The notes under the pieces are model-generated. The model was given only the letters and a program-made list of their open reading frames with translations, was not told where the DNA came from and did no database searches. From the NCBI RefSeq assembly GCF_004332155.1, contig NZ_SJDV01000005.1, positions 236,581 through 300,580 on the forward strand: DNA of 64,000 bases, given 5' to 3'. The number at the start of each line of letters is the position of its first letter. Positions within the stretch are counted from its first letter, which is position 1. The DNA is from Gramella sp. KN1008. GTDB lineage: Bacteria; Bacteroidota; Bacteroidia; Flavobacteriales; Flavobacteriaceae. Positions 36,347-44,066 of the stretch are shown here, one piece after another. The translations under genes and the position numbers were made by a program.

Positions 36347-37135
36347 TTATGCGATCGATTTTAGTTGTTTAATAAATTTGGTGGCTGCAGCTCCGGGATC
36401 ATCTGTTTTCATAAAGTTTTCACCGATCAAAAATCCTTCGAAACCATAATTTTTAAGATCAGCGATTGCCGCTGTATCGCTTATCCCGCTTTCGGATACT
36501 TTTACGAATTCATCCGGAATAAGAGCTGATAGTTTTTTGGAGTTGGCAATATCTACCTTGAAAGTTTTCAGGTTACGGTTATTCACTCCAATCATATCGG
36601 CATTTACCTTCAGGGATTTCTGTAATTCTTCTTCATTGTGAATTTCAAGAAGCACGTCCATACCAAGTTTTTTTGCTGATTCTGCAAGATAAGCCATTTG
36701 TTTTTCGGTTAAAACCGCAGCGATCAGAAGGATGGCATCGGCTCCATGGGCTTTGGCTTCCAGAACCTGGTATTCATCGATCATGAATTCCTTCCTAAGG
36801 ATAGGGATATTTACGGAAGCCCTGGCGTAAAGTAAATCTTCAAGAGAACCGCCAAAATATTTTCCATCGGTTAAAACTGAAATTCCCGAAGCACCCGCAT
36901 TTTCATATCCTGAGGTCACATCCTGAACATTCAGACGCTGGTTGATAACCGATTTTGAAGGAGATCTTCTTTTATGCTCGGCAATGATACCCGAACCAAT
37001 CTTTAAATTTTCTGCCAGAGAAACGCATTTTCTTTCAAACAGAACCGAGTTTTCTAATTGAGAAACCGGGATCAGCGATTTCTTTAATTCAACTTCCTTA
37101 AACTTATCTGCTATGATCTTATCGAGAATATTCAT
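36347..37135 (-). CDS. trpC: Indole-3-glycerol phosphate synthase
   Basis: TrpC closes the indole ring. The 262-aa product has the core motifs IAEHKRRSPSKS (substrate-binding Lys), ILRKEFMIDEYQ, LLEIHNEEEL, GVNNRNLKTF and SESGI. It is a stand-alone TrpC, not the TrpC-TrpF fusion of enterobacteria. It lies 5 bp after trpD and 1 bp before trpF. Confidence 0.97.
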   Translation of the reverse strand: MNILDKIIADKFKEVELKKSLIPVSQLENSVLFERKCVSLAENLKIGSGIIAEHKRRSPSKSVINQRLNVQDVTSGYENAGASGISVLTDGKYFGGSLEDLLYARASVNIPILRKEFMIDEYQVLEAKAHGADAILLIAAVLTEKQMAYLAESAKKLGMDVLLEIHNEEELQKSLKVNADMIGVNNRNLKTFKVDIANSKKLSALIPDEFVKVSESGISDTAAIADLKNYGFEGFLIGENFMKTDDPGAAATKFIKQLKSIA

Positions 37136-37140
37136 CTAAT

Positions 37141-38136
37141 TCAATTTTGACTTAATTCCTGCAATTTTTTAAAACTTTCAAAAGCTTTTCCTGACTCAAG
37201 AGATTCCTTAGCGGCTGCAAAGCCATCCTGCGGATTCAAATTTCTTGAAGTGGCAATCGCCATTCCCGCATTAGCACACACCACGTTATTTTGAGCTTCG
37301 GTTCCTTTTCCCTGTAAGATATTGGTTAGGATCTCAGCGGAACTTTCTATAGAACCGCCACCCGCAATTTCAGATTGTTTCAATTCTGAAACTCCAAAAT
37401 CTGAAGCTTTCAGGATTCTTTCAGAAGTATTACTGATACTTTTAGTTTCACCTGTTAAAGAGATCTCATCATAGCCATCCAAAGCATGTAAAATTGTATA
37501 ATTCTTATCGGTATTCTGATAAAGATAGGCATACATCCGGGCCAGTTCAAGGCTGAAAACACCTACCAGCTGATTCTTAGGAAAAGCCGGATTCACCATA
37601 GGCCCGAGCATGTTGAAAAAAGTCTTTACCGCCAGGCTTTTTCTAACCGGGGCAACGTTTTTCATCGCCGGGTGAAATAAAGGTGCATGCAGAATGCAGA
37701 TATTAGCCTGATCTATGCATTTTTCTAAAAAACCGGCATCGTTGCTGAATTTTATTCCGAGAAATTCCATCACATTAGAACTTCCGCTTACCGATGAGAC
37801 TCCGTAGTTTCCATGTTTAGCCACTTTAACTCCGGCTCCCGCAGTTACAAATGATGAGGTAGTGGAGATATTGAAAGTATCCTTTCCATCGCCACCGGTT
37901 CCACAAAGGTCTACAGCTTCATAACCCGAAAGATCAACCTTGATGCATAATTCAAGAAGTGCGTCGCGAAATCCTTCAAGTTCTTCAATGGTAATACTGC
38001 GCATCATATAGACCGTAAGAAAAGCCGCGATCTGGGTTTCGTTGTACTTGCCCTCTGAAATATTGAAAATGACCTGTTTGGCCTCTTGGCTGGTAATGGT
38101 CTCGTGGCTTATGAGCCTGTTTAATAGTTCTTTCAT
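37141..38136 (-). CDS. trpD: Anthranilate phosphoribosyltransferase
   Basis: TrpD transfers phosphoribose to anthranilate. The 331-aa product has LCGTGGDGKDTFNISTTSS for PRPP and metal binding, KHGNYGVSSVSGSSNVME and the C-terminal NAGMAIATS. It is separate from TrpG, not fused. It follows trpG by 3 bp. Confidence 0.96.
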   Translation of the reverse strand: MKELLNRLISHETITSQEAKQVIFNISEGKYNETQIAAFLTVYMMRSITIEELEGFRDALLELCIKVDLSGYEAVDLCGTGGDGKDTFNISTTSSFVTAGAGVKVAKHGNYGVSSVSGSSNVMEFLGIKFSNDAGFLEKCIDQANICILHAPLFHPAMKNVAPVRKSLAVKTFFNMLGPMVNPAFPKNQLVGVFSLELARMYAYLYQNTDKNYTILHALDGYDEISLTGETKSISNTSERILKASDFGVSELKQSEIAGGGSIESSAEILTNILQGKGTEAQNNVVCANAGMAIATSRNLNPQDGFAAAKESLESGKAFESFKKLQELSQN

Positions 38137-38139
38137 TTC

Positions 38140-38766
38140 CTAAATTTCGTGCTGAGGTTTGGCTTCTGTTTTTTCTTGTTTTCCTTCCGGATTGTGGCTT
38201 ACCCAGTTTTTTATCATCTTCTTTCCATCTGGAGTTAGAACCGATTCAGGATGAAACTGTACTCCGCGAACATCAAATTCCTTGTGTCTTAAAGACATGA
38301 TCTCGCCTTTTTCATCATAACTGGTAACCTGAAGAGAGTTCGGTAAATTCTTATCAACCACCCAGGAATGATAACGCCCAACCTGAAACTCTTTTCCTAG
38401 ACCATCAAAAATATATTCATCATCTACAAAAAGTTCAATTTTAGTGGCTACCCCGTGGTAAACATCATCAAGATTATTCAGAGTCCCACCGAAGACTTCG
38501 CCAATGGCTTGCATCCCAAGGCAGACTCCCAGAATGCTTTTAGTAGCAGCATATTTTTCAATAATCGGCTTGAGGAGACCGGCTTCATCAGGAATTCCAG
38601 GCCCGGGAGATAATAATATCTTATCAAATTCTTCAGCTTCTTCAATATCCAGCTGATCGTTTCTTTTCACTACCACATGGCAATCTAGCTCCTCCAGGTA
38701 GTGGACCAGATTGTACACAAAAGAATCGTAGTTATCTATTACTAATATCTTTTTCATCTCTTTCAT
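38140..38766 (-). CDS. trpG: Anthranilate synthase glutamine amidotransferase subunit
   Basis: TrpG hydrolyses glutamine and feeds ammonia to TrpE. The 208-aa class I amidotransferase has the oxyanion motif LSPGPG, the nucleophile Cys in ILGVCLGMQAIGE and the HPES catalytic His/Glu pair (VQFHPESVLT). The ATG overlaps the trpE stop codon (TAATG). A second Met three codons later could also serve. The last 18 residues are a polar tail outside the family core. Confidence 0.95.
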   Translation of the reverse strand: MKEMKKILVIDNYDSFVYNLVHYLEELDCHVVVKRNDQLDIEEAEEFDKILLSPGPGIPDEAGLLKPIIEKYAATKSILGVCLGMQAIGEVFGGTLNNLDDVYHGVATKIELFVDDEYIFDGLGKEFQVGRYHSWVVDKNLPNSLQVTSYDEKGEIMSLRHKEFDVRGVQFHPESVLTPDGKKMIKNWVSHNPEGKQEKTEAKPQHEI

Positions 38767-40160
38767 TATATTTCTTCAGCAATTTCAAGGGCTTTGGTCA
38801 AAGCCCCCAGCTTGTTATAAACTTCCTGTAATTCCTTTTCGGGTTGTGATTCTGAAACTATTCCGGCTCCCGCCTGGTAATGCAGTTCGTGGTTCTTGCT
38901 TACAAAAGACCTGATGATGATCGCGTGGTTGAAATTCCCCTCAAAATCCATAAAACCTATTGCCCCCCCGTAGGCACTTCGGTTCACGTTCTCAAATTTC
39001 TCTATAAGCTTTAATGCCATGGGTTTCGGAGCTCCGCTCAAAGTCCCTGCAGGAAAAGTATCTGCTACAATTTGTGAAGTTGGTACGTTGGGATCCTTTT
39101 TACCGGTTACTTTGCTTACCAGGTGTATCACATGCGAGAAGAACTGTATTTCCCGGTAAGTCTCAACCTTTACATCACTTCCGTTGCGGCTTAGATCATT
39201 TCTGGCCAGATCCACAAGCATCACATGTTCTGAATTTTCCTTTTGGTCGGCTGCAAGTTCTTTGGCTATTTCAGCATCCTTTTCATCATTCCCGGTTCTT
39301 TTAAAGGTTCCGGCGATAGGATGAATTTCAGCCCTTCCTTTATTAACTACGAGCTGTGCTTCTGGAGAACTTCCAAAGATCTTAAAGTTTCCGTAGTCGA
39401 AATAAAAGAGGTAAGGGGAGGGGTTCACATTTCGTAAAGCCCTGTATACGTTAAATTCGTCTCCCTTGAACTTCTGAGAAAATCTCCTGGAAAGTACTAA
39501 TTGAAAAACATCTCCCCGGTGACAATGTTCTTTAGCTGCTTCCACTACAGATTTATATTCATCATCTGTAAGATTTGATTCCGGTTTATCTGATCTGCTG
39601 AAATTATAGGAAGCGAAATTTTTAACCTTCAGTAATTGCTCGATTTCTTCTATTTTATTTTCAGAATCATAACTGTGATCAAAAATATAAGCTTCGTTCT
39701 TGAAATGATTTATAGCGATAATATTTTGATAAACCGCATAATAAATATCGGGGATCTGAAGGTCTTTGTCTTTTCGCTGTATATCAACGTTTTCAAAATA
39801 TCTCACAGAATCGTAAGCGATGTAACCGAATAAACCATTATTAATGAACTTGAATTCGGAAGAATCGGCCCTGAACTGTCGGGAAAATTTCTGAATCGCT
39901 GCAGGTACGGAAACAGAGTCGTCTACTTTACGTATCTGCCTAGTTCCATCAGGAAAAGTTTCGGTTATCTTTTCATTTTCAAGTTTGAAGGAACCGATAG
40001 GATTACAACATATATATGAAAAACTATTGTCACTGGCATGATAGTCACTACTTTCCAGTAGGAGGCTGTTTGGATATTTGTCCCTTAATTTGAGATAAAT
40101 ACTTACCGGAGTTATCGTATCGGCCAGAATTTTCCTGTATTTTGTATTTAATTCGAACAT
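38766..40160 (-). CDS. trpE: Anthranilate synthase component I
   Basis: TrpE converts chorismate to anthranilate. I place the start at the ATG of 40160 ([15 protein letters not shown]), giving 464 aa. The longer frame begins with a TTG at 40205, which lies inside the attenuator hairpin and is not credible. The N-terminal [17 protein letters not shown] is where the family's Trp feedback site lies. The chorismate-binding domain has the family blocks [42 protein letters not shown] and YGGAIGF. It leads the seven-gene operon, which is regulated by the leader described at 40181-40333. Confidence 0.97.
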   Translation of the reverse strand: MFELNTKYRKILADTITPVSIYLKLRDKYPNSLLLESSDYHASDNSFSYICCNPIGSFKLENEKITETFPDGTRQIRKVDDSVSVPAAIQKFSRQFRADSSEFKFINNGLFGYIAYDSVRYFENVDIQRKDKDLQIPDIYYAVYQNIIAINHFKNEAYIFDHSYDSENKIEEIEQLLKVKNFASYNFSRSDKPESNLTDDEYKSVVEAAKEHCHRGDVFQLVLSRRFSQKFKGDEFNVYRALRNVNPSPYLFYFDYGNFKIFGSSPEAQLVVNKGRAEIHPIAGTFKRTGNDEKDAEIAKELAADQKENSEHVMLVDLARNDLSRNGSDVKVETYREIQFFSHVIHLVSKVTGKKDPNVPTSQIVADTFPAGTLSGAPKPMALKLIEKFENVNRSAYGGAIGFMDFEGNFNHAIIIRSFVSKNHELHYQAGAGIVSESQPEKELQEVYNKLGALTKALEIAEEI

Positions 40161-40180
40161 TGAATGTTGATTTTTTGAAA

Positions 40181-40210
40181 TAAAAAAAGGCTTGTCGTGA
40201 GACAAGCCTT
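40181..40210 (-). terminator. trp attenuator terminator
   Basis: On the minus strand AAGGCTTGTC (40201-40210) pairs with GACAAGCCTT (40187-40196) around a TCAC loop, then a run of seven Ts. It stands 20 bp before the trpE ATG. The 7 bases CTCACGA (40195-40201), covering the loop and its flanks, can pair instead with TCGTGAG at the leader-peptide stop codon. Confidence 0.92.
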
Positions 40211-40239
40211 ATATTTTATATAATTGAATGGCGTATTAG

Positions 40240-40246
40240 CTCACGA
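40240..40246 (-). promoter_or_regulatory. Antiterminator partner at the leader stop codon
   Basis: The minus strand TCGTGAG covers the last sense codon and stop of the leader peptide. It is perfectly complementary to CTCACGA in the terminator (40195-40201). A ribosome at the stop codon would mask it and allow termination. A ribosome stalled at the Trp codons about 20 nt upstream would leave it free. Confidence 0.65.
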
Positions 40247-40288
40247 ATTTCGACGTAAGTTAATCCACCACCAGTTATGTGCTTTCAT
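40241..40288 (-). CDS. trpL: trp operon leader peptide with three tandem Trp codons
   Basis: The minus strand encodes the 15-residue peptide MKAHNWWWINLRRNS followed by TGA. Three consecutive TGG codons are at positions 6-8, hard to explain by chance in AT-rich DNA. The peptide lies between a consensus promoter and an intrinsic terminator upstream of trpE. It is expected to act in cis by ribosome stalling when charged tRNA-Trp is scarce, not as a functional protein. Confidence 0.9.
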   Translation of the reverse strand: MKAHNWWWINLRRNS

Positions 40289-40302
40289 TGTAAACATTGC
40301 TT

Positions 40303-40333
40303 CAAATATAGAAACGAAATTTTTCTAATCAAA
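40303..40333 (-). promoter_or_regulatory. trp operon promoter
   Basis: The minus strand has TTTG (40330-40333), a 19-bp spacer and TATATTTG (40303-40310), a full match to the Bacteroidota consensus. It is 14 bp before the leader-peptide ATG and just downstream of the yceI terminator. Confidence 0.8.
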
Positions 40334-40339
40334 CATTTT

Positions 40340-40372
40340 TAAAATAAAAATCCCGGAATTAAAATTCCGGGA
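40340..40372 (-). terminator. Terminator of the marR-nitroreductase-yceI operon
   Basis: TCCCGGAATT (40351-40360) pairs with AATTCCGGGA (40363-40372). On the minus strand it is followed by TTTTTATTTT. It insulates the trp promoter from the upstream operon. Confidence 0.88.
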
Positions 40373-40381
40373 GATTTATTT

Positions 40382-40960
40382 TTAGAATTTCAGGTTTACG
40401 TCCAGCTCGAAATTATCATATATGGTCTTGTCTCCCAAATTGTCGAAGAAGCTTCCTGAACCATATCTAACGTTATATTTTGAACGATCGATAGTTAATT
40501 CGGTTGAAGCTGAATCTTCATTCATTTTAAGGTCGAAAGTGATAGGATGAGTCTCATTTTTAATGGTAAGTTCTCCCACGACTCCGTAAACTCCGTTTCC
40601 TTTGGAAGCTGCGCTAGTAATCACAAGTTTTGAAGTTGGGTGATTTTTCACCCCAAAGAAGTCATCAGACTTCAGGTGACCTTCAAGTTTATCTTTATTT
40701 TCTCCGGAAAGATCGGTTACGGTAATAGAGCTCATATCCATTACAAATTCACCACCAACGATCTTCTCGTCTTCTATCATTAAATATCCGCTTTCCAGTT
40801 CAATAGTTCCATGATGAGAACCTGTTACTTTTTCACCTGTCCAAGTTACTTCACTTGATTCGACATCTACTTCTTTTTTTGTGTTCGTGAACGCTAATGT
40901 TGTTAGAACAATTACTGAGGCAATTCCACCTTTTAAAAATCTGTTTTTCATAGTTTTCAA
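40382..40960 (-). CDS. YceI-family periplasmic lipid-binding protein
   Basis: The 192-aa product has an N-terminal signal segment (about 5-26: RFLKGGIASVIVLTTLAFT) and a YceI lipocalin-like barrel. Family blocks include SSEVTWTGEKVTGSHHGTIEL, GGEFVMDMSSITVTDL, LKSDDFFGVKNHPTSKLVI and YNVRYGSGSFFDNLGD. YceI proteins bind isoprenoid-type lipids in the periplasm. It is the last gene of the MarR-controlled operon, 10 bp after the nitroreductase gene. Induction with the nitroreductase in stress is likely but inferred. Confidence 0.93.
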   Translation of the reverse strand: MKTMKNRFLKGGIASVIVLTTLAFTNTKKEVDVESSEVTWTGEKVTGSHHGTIELESGYLMIEDEKIVGGEFVMDMSSITVTDLSGENKDKLEGHLKSDDFFGVKNHPTSKLVITSAASKGNGVYGVVGELTIKNETHPITFDLKMNEDSASTELTIDRSKYNVRYGSGSFFDNLGDKTIYDNFELDVNLKF

Positions 40961-40970
40961 TTTTTTGTTA

Positions 40971-41621
40971 TTATAATATGGTGTATAATTCTGATTTATT
41001 TTTTCTCACTTTTTCAAGATGTTGCACACTATCTTCTTCACTTCGGTAACCTATAGTAGCTATAACGGAAGAAGTAAGATTCTTACTTTTCAAACCTAAG
41101 ATCTGATCAAATTTTTCATTATCGAAACCTTCCATAGGACAGGTGTCTATTCTGAATTCGGCTGCTGCCGAAAGCAGGTTTCCCAGGGCAATGTAGGTTT
41201 GCTTGGCACCCCAGATTCTTTGTTCCTCTTCAGAGAAGGATAGAATGGTATTTTTAAGCATATCCTCCATACCCTTAAGATTTTCTCTTGTTGTATTCCT
41301 GGTTTCAGCAATGTTATTAAGATAGTCATCTATATGAGACTCTTCAATTTTTCTGAAATTTGCGAATACAAAAACGAGGGATGAATCTGTTAGCTGTGGC
41401 TGATTCCAGGCAGCTTCTTTGAGCTTTTTCTTTGTTTCTGAATCTTTGATCACAAAGATCTCATAGGGTTGCAACCCGTAGGAAGAAGCTGAAAGCCTTA
41501 CGCTTTCCAGCAACTTCTCCAGGTCTTCTTCACTAAGTTCTCTTTCCTTATCGAAATTCTTGGTGGCATAGCGCCAGTAAAGATTTTCGATATAATTTTC
41601 GGTCTTAACTTCTAAGTTCAT
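40971..41621 (-). CDS. Nitroreductase-family NAD(P)H-dependent oxidoreductase
   Basis: This 216-aa FMN enzyme of the NfsB/NAD(P)H-dehydrogenase type has WRYATKNFDKERELSEEDLEKLLESVRLSASS-type N-terminus with SSYGLQPYEIFVI (FMN contacts) and a C-terminal ATIGYRSEED. It reduces nitroaromatics, quinones or related electrophiles in the cytoplasm. Its start overlaps the end of marR by 17 bp, so it is the direct target of that operon. The physiological substrate is unknown. Confidence 0.92.
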   Translation of the reverse strand: MNLEVKTENYIENLYWRYATKNFDKERELSEEDLEKLLESVRLSASSYGLQPYEIFVIKDSETKKKLKEAAWNQPQLTDSSLVFVFANFRKIEESHIDDYLNNIAETRNTTRENLKGMEDMLKNTILSFSEEEQRIWGAKQTYIALGNLLSAAAEFRIDTCPMEGFDNEKFDQILGLKSKNLTSSVIATIGYRSEEDSVQHLEKVRKNKSELYTIL

Positions 41622-42057
41622 TCAAATTTGTGTTTAATGATAAAATTTCCTTTTCACTTATTTTATTAGCAAAATCATTTTCTACTTTATCAATAACCGG
41701 ATCTATCTTCTGAAGTAATTCCAGACCATCCTTAGTTATCCTTATCTCAACTTTACGGCGGTTGGAAGGACAAACAATCCTTTCACAGTAATTCTTGTCT
41801 ACGAGTTTGTCAACCAGCCTTGTTGTATTACTCATTTTGCTAACCATTCTTTCCTGAATGGTGGATAGGTTTGCGGGTTTTCCTTTCTGTCCCCGCAGAA
41901 TCCTCAGAACATTGAATTGCTGATTGCTTATTGCGAAAGGTTTTAAGGCTTCGGCGATTTTATCGGTAATATAATTGGCCGTAACAATGATGTTCAAAAC
42001 CAGTTTCCTGGATTCAGGCATCTTATCTTTCGTCTTAAGCAGTTCTTCAATTTTCAT
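41605..42057 (-). CDS. MarR-family transcriptional regulator
   Basis: The 150-aa regulator has the winged helix-turn-helix at about 48-108 (ISNQQFNVLRILRG, LSTIQERMVSKMSNTTRLVDKLVDK, RRKVEIRITKDGL) between dimerisation helices. Two cysteines, C91 and C96, flank the wing and could sense oxidants or electrophiles; this is inference. It is the first gene of the operon with nitroreductase and yceI. Two palindromes cover its own promoter, which points to autorepression. Confidence 0.93.
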   Translation of the reverse strand: MKIEELLKTKDKMPESRKLVLNIIVTANYITDKIAEALKPFAISNQQFNVLRILRGQKGKPANLSTIQERMVSKMSNTTRLVDKLVDKNYCERIVCPSNRRKVEIRITKDGLELLQKIDPVIDKVENDFANKISEKEILSLNTNLNELRS

Positions 42058-42089
42058 TTGTATCTACAACATTTGTATGTACAAATATA
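42058..42089 (-). promoter_or_regulatory. Tandem palindromic operator overlapping the marR promoter
   Basis: Box 1 is TTGTA-TC-TACAA (42058-42069), directly before the ATG. Box 2 is ATTTGTA-TG-TACAAAT (42071-42086), perfect 7-bp arms. Their centres are 15 bp apart. The -7 element TATATTTG (minus strand, 42082-42089) overlaps box 2. Binding would block RNA polymerase. Confidence 0.75.
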
Positions 42090-42209
42090 AGGGCTTTTTT
42101 AATCTTTCATTTTAATTTTCTGTTAAAATTTGGATTGAAGTTTTTCAGGATTTATCAGATAAAAAAAACGGTTTATATTTACGGCCACCAATAAACTAAT
42201 GAGATTATT

Positions 42210-42524
42210 ATGAAAGACTTAACCCAGCAGGAGTGGCAGGAGAAACTGAAGAAGGATAAGAATGCTGTAATCCTGGACGTTCGTACAGAAGAAGAAGTAA
42301 ACGAAGGCTATATTCCAAATGCTCTGAATATAGACATTTACAAAGGACAGGGATTTATCAATGAGGTAGAAAAGCTTGATAAGGCAAAACATTATTATAT
42401 TTATTGCCGATCCGGCAAAAGGAGTTCTCAGGCCTGTACATTGCTCGATCAAATGGGATTCAGTGAAACCTATAATCTGCAAGGCGGATTTTCAGAATGG
42501 GAAGGAGAGAAGGCTGAAAAATAG
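42210..42524 (+). CDS. Rhodanese-like domain protein
   Basis: This single-domain cytoplasmic sulfurtransferase-like protein has 104 aa. The conserved blocks are NAVILDVRTEEEVNEGYIPNALNIDI and the active-site loop YIYCRSGKRSSQA with the catalytic Cys in CRSGKR, then YNLQGGFSEW. It probably carries sulfane sulfur as a persulfide. It diverges from the marR operon with a 152-bp gap and is closed by a terminator. No partner gene indicates its pathway. Confidence 0.93.
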   Translation: MKDLTQQEWQEKLKKDKNAVILDVRTEEEVNEGYIPNALNIDIYKGQGFINEVEKLDKAKHYYIYCRSGKRSSQACTLLDQMGFSETYNLQGGFSEWEGEKAEK

Positions 42525-42552
42525 CAGTTAAAACCTTTATTTTTAATAAATT

Positions 42553-42580
42553 AACGCCACACAACTTGTGTGGCTTTTTT
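42553..42580 (+). terminator. Terminator after the rhodanese gene
   Basis: GCCACACAA (42556-42564) pairs with TTGTGTGGC (42566-42574) and is followed by TTTTTT. Confidence 0.88.
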
Positions 42581-42611
42581 ATTACAAAATCTCACTTTTA
42601 AGATAAAAAAA

Positions 42612-42642
42612 TTTGTAAACTGTCTAACAAAGCTTAGTTTTA
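42612..42642 (+). promoter_or_regulatory. Candidate promoter of the subtilase gene
   Basis: TTTG (42612-42615), a 19-bp spacer, then TAGTTTTA (42635-42642), one mismatch from TAnnTTTG. The ATG follows 42 bp later. Confidence 0.55.
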
Positions 42643-42684
42643 ATCGATCTATTAACCTTTTTTTTAACCTAAAACTTAAAATAA

Positions 42685-43908
42685 ATGAAGTTAAACACAC
42701 TCAAAACATTAGGTGCTGCTGTCTTTGCTGCGGCATTTTTATTTTCCTGTAACCAGGACTCAACCCCTCTTAATGAAAAAGATGAATCCAATATGGTTGC
42801 TCCATCTGATTCCCAGGTGATTCCTGGCCAGTACATAGTTGTTTTTAACCGTACAGATACTGGAAAAGCTTCCGAAAACTATCAAAAATCTCAGGATAGG
42901 GTAAAGGCAAGAACCACTAAATTAATGTCTGATGCGGGCATTAAGGGTGAGATAGTAAACGTTTATAGTAAGACCATTAACGGTGCAACCTTGAAATTAA
43001 GCTCTTTTGATGCGGACAACCTTAGAAAAAGAGATGAGGTAGCTTATGTGGAAGAGGATCGTCTTGTAGTTTTTGCGCCACCATGTGGAACTCCTAATGG
43101 AGGTCCTTGCGATGGAGATGGAGGCGGTGGCTCTGAAGGCCAGGAAACTCCCTATGGAATTACAAGAGTTAATGGAGGTGTTAGTTATTCAGGATCAAAT
43201 GTGGCCTGGGTAATAGATACCGGGATTGATCTTGACCATGAAGATCTTAATGTAGATGCTTCACGGGGATTCAATGCTTTTACTTCGGGAAGAGATGCCA
43301 AATCCTTAGATGACGGTCATGGACATGGGACTCATGTTGCAGGGACTATCGCCGCTATAGACAATAATGTAGGTGTTATTGGTGTAGCAGCAGGAGCTAC
43401 CGTTATTCCTGTGAAGGTTCTTGATAGCCGTGGAAGTGGATCTTATTCTGGTGTTATCGCCGGTGTTGATTATGTTGGTGCAAATGGTTCTAATGGAGAT
43501 GTTGCTAATATGTCACTAGGAGGGCCTGTTTCACAAGCATTGGACGATGCCGTAGTTGCAGCCTCCGAAAATGGAATTAAATTCGCTCTTGCTGCAGGAA
43601 ATGAAAGCGATGATGCTAATAATCATTCACCAGCTCGTGCAAACGGATCTAACATAGTAACTATTTCAGCTATGGACAATACAGATAGTTGGGCTTCTTT
43701 CTCTAATTATGGGAACCCGCCTGTTGATTATGCAGCTCCCGGAGTAGCAATTAAGTCTTCCTGGAAAAATGGAGGTTATAATACAATAAGTGGGACTTCT
43801 ATGGCTTCTCCTCATGCAGCTGGTATCCTTTTACTTGGAAATGCAGGAACTGATGGAACCGTAAGTCAGGATCCAGATGGAGACCCAGATCCGATTATAG
43901 TACATTAA
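42685..43908 (+). CDS. Subtilisin-like S8 peptidase lipoprotein
   Basis: This 407-aa serine protease has a lipoprotein signal (FLFSC, Cys22), an inhibitor I9-type propeptide (about 46-130: PGQYIVVF to VAYVEED) and the catalytic domain (about 153-388). The triad is Asp178 (VAWVIDTGID), His214 (DGHGHGTHVAG) and Ser372 (ISGTSMASPH), with oxyanion Asn306 (LAAGNES). A Gly-rich linker with C134 and C142 lies between propeptide and enzyme. There is no T9SS C-terminal domain, so the lipid anchor is the likely tether. It is transcribed alone. Confidence 0.95.
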   Translation: MKLNTLKTLGAAVFAAAFLFSCNQDSTPLNEKDESNMVAPSDSQVIPGQYIVVFNRTDTGKASENYQKSQDRVKARTTKLMSDAGIKGEIVNVYSKTINGATLKLSSFDADNLRKRDEVAYVEEDRLVVFAPPCGTPNGGPCDGDGGGGSEGQETPYGITRVNGGVSYSGSNVAWVIDTGIDLDHEDLNVDASRGFNAFTSGRDAKSLDDGHGHGTHVAGTIAAIDNNVGVIGVAAGATVIPVKVLDSRGSGSYSGVIAGVDYVGANGSNGDVANMSLGGPVSQALDDAVVAASENGIKFALAAGNESDDANNHSPARANGSNIVTISAMDNTDSWASFSNYGNPPVDYAAPGVAIKSSWKNGGYNTISGTSMASPHAAGILLLGNAGTDGTVSQDPDGDPDPIIVH

Positions 43909-43929
43909 AAATTAATTTTGTAAGACCGG

Positions 43930-43962
43930 AAAAAGCACCAGTTTATGTGGTGCTTTTTTATT
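43930..43962 (+). terminator. Terminator after the subtilase gene
   Basis: AAAAAGCACCA (43930-43940) pairs with TGGTGCTTTTT (43948-43958) around a 7-nt loop, followed by more T. Confidence 0.88.
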
Positions 43963-44011
43963 TATAGATACTCAAATAAAAATTTTTACGTTAAAAACAT
44001 ATAACGAACTA

Positions 44012-44041
44012 TTTGATTGGTTTTTTAAATTGATATATTTA
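44012..44041 (+). promoter_or_regulatory. Candidate promoter of the outer-membrane barrel gene
   Basis: TTTG (44012-44015), an 18-bp spacer, then TATATTTA (44034-44041). The predicted start of transcription is near 44048, which excludes the in-frame TTG at 44049 as translation start and supports an ATG at 44067 or 44073. Confidence 0.55.
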
Positions 44042-44066
44042 ACCCCGATTGTCCGAGATTTATACT

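Noticed and set aside
40161..40205. A 15-codon extension of trpE starting at a TTG
   Set aside because: The TTG lies inside the attenuator terminator stem, and the family N-terminus fits the ATG at 40160.
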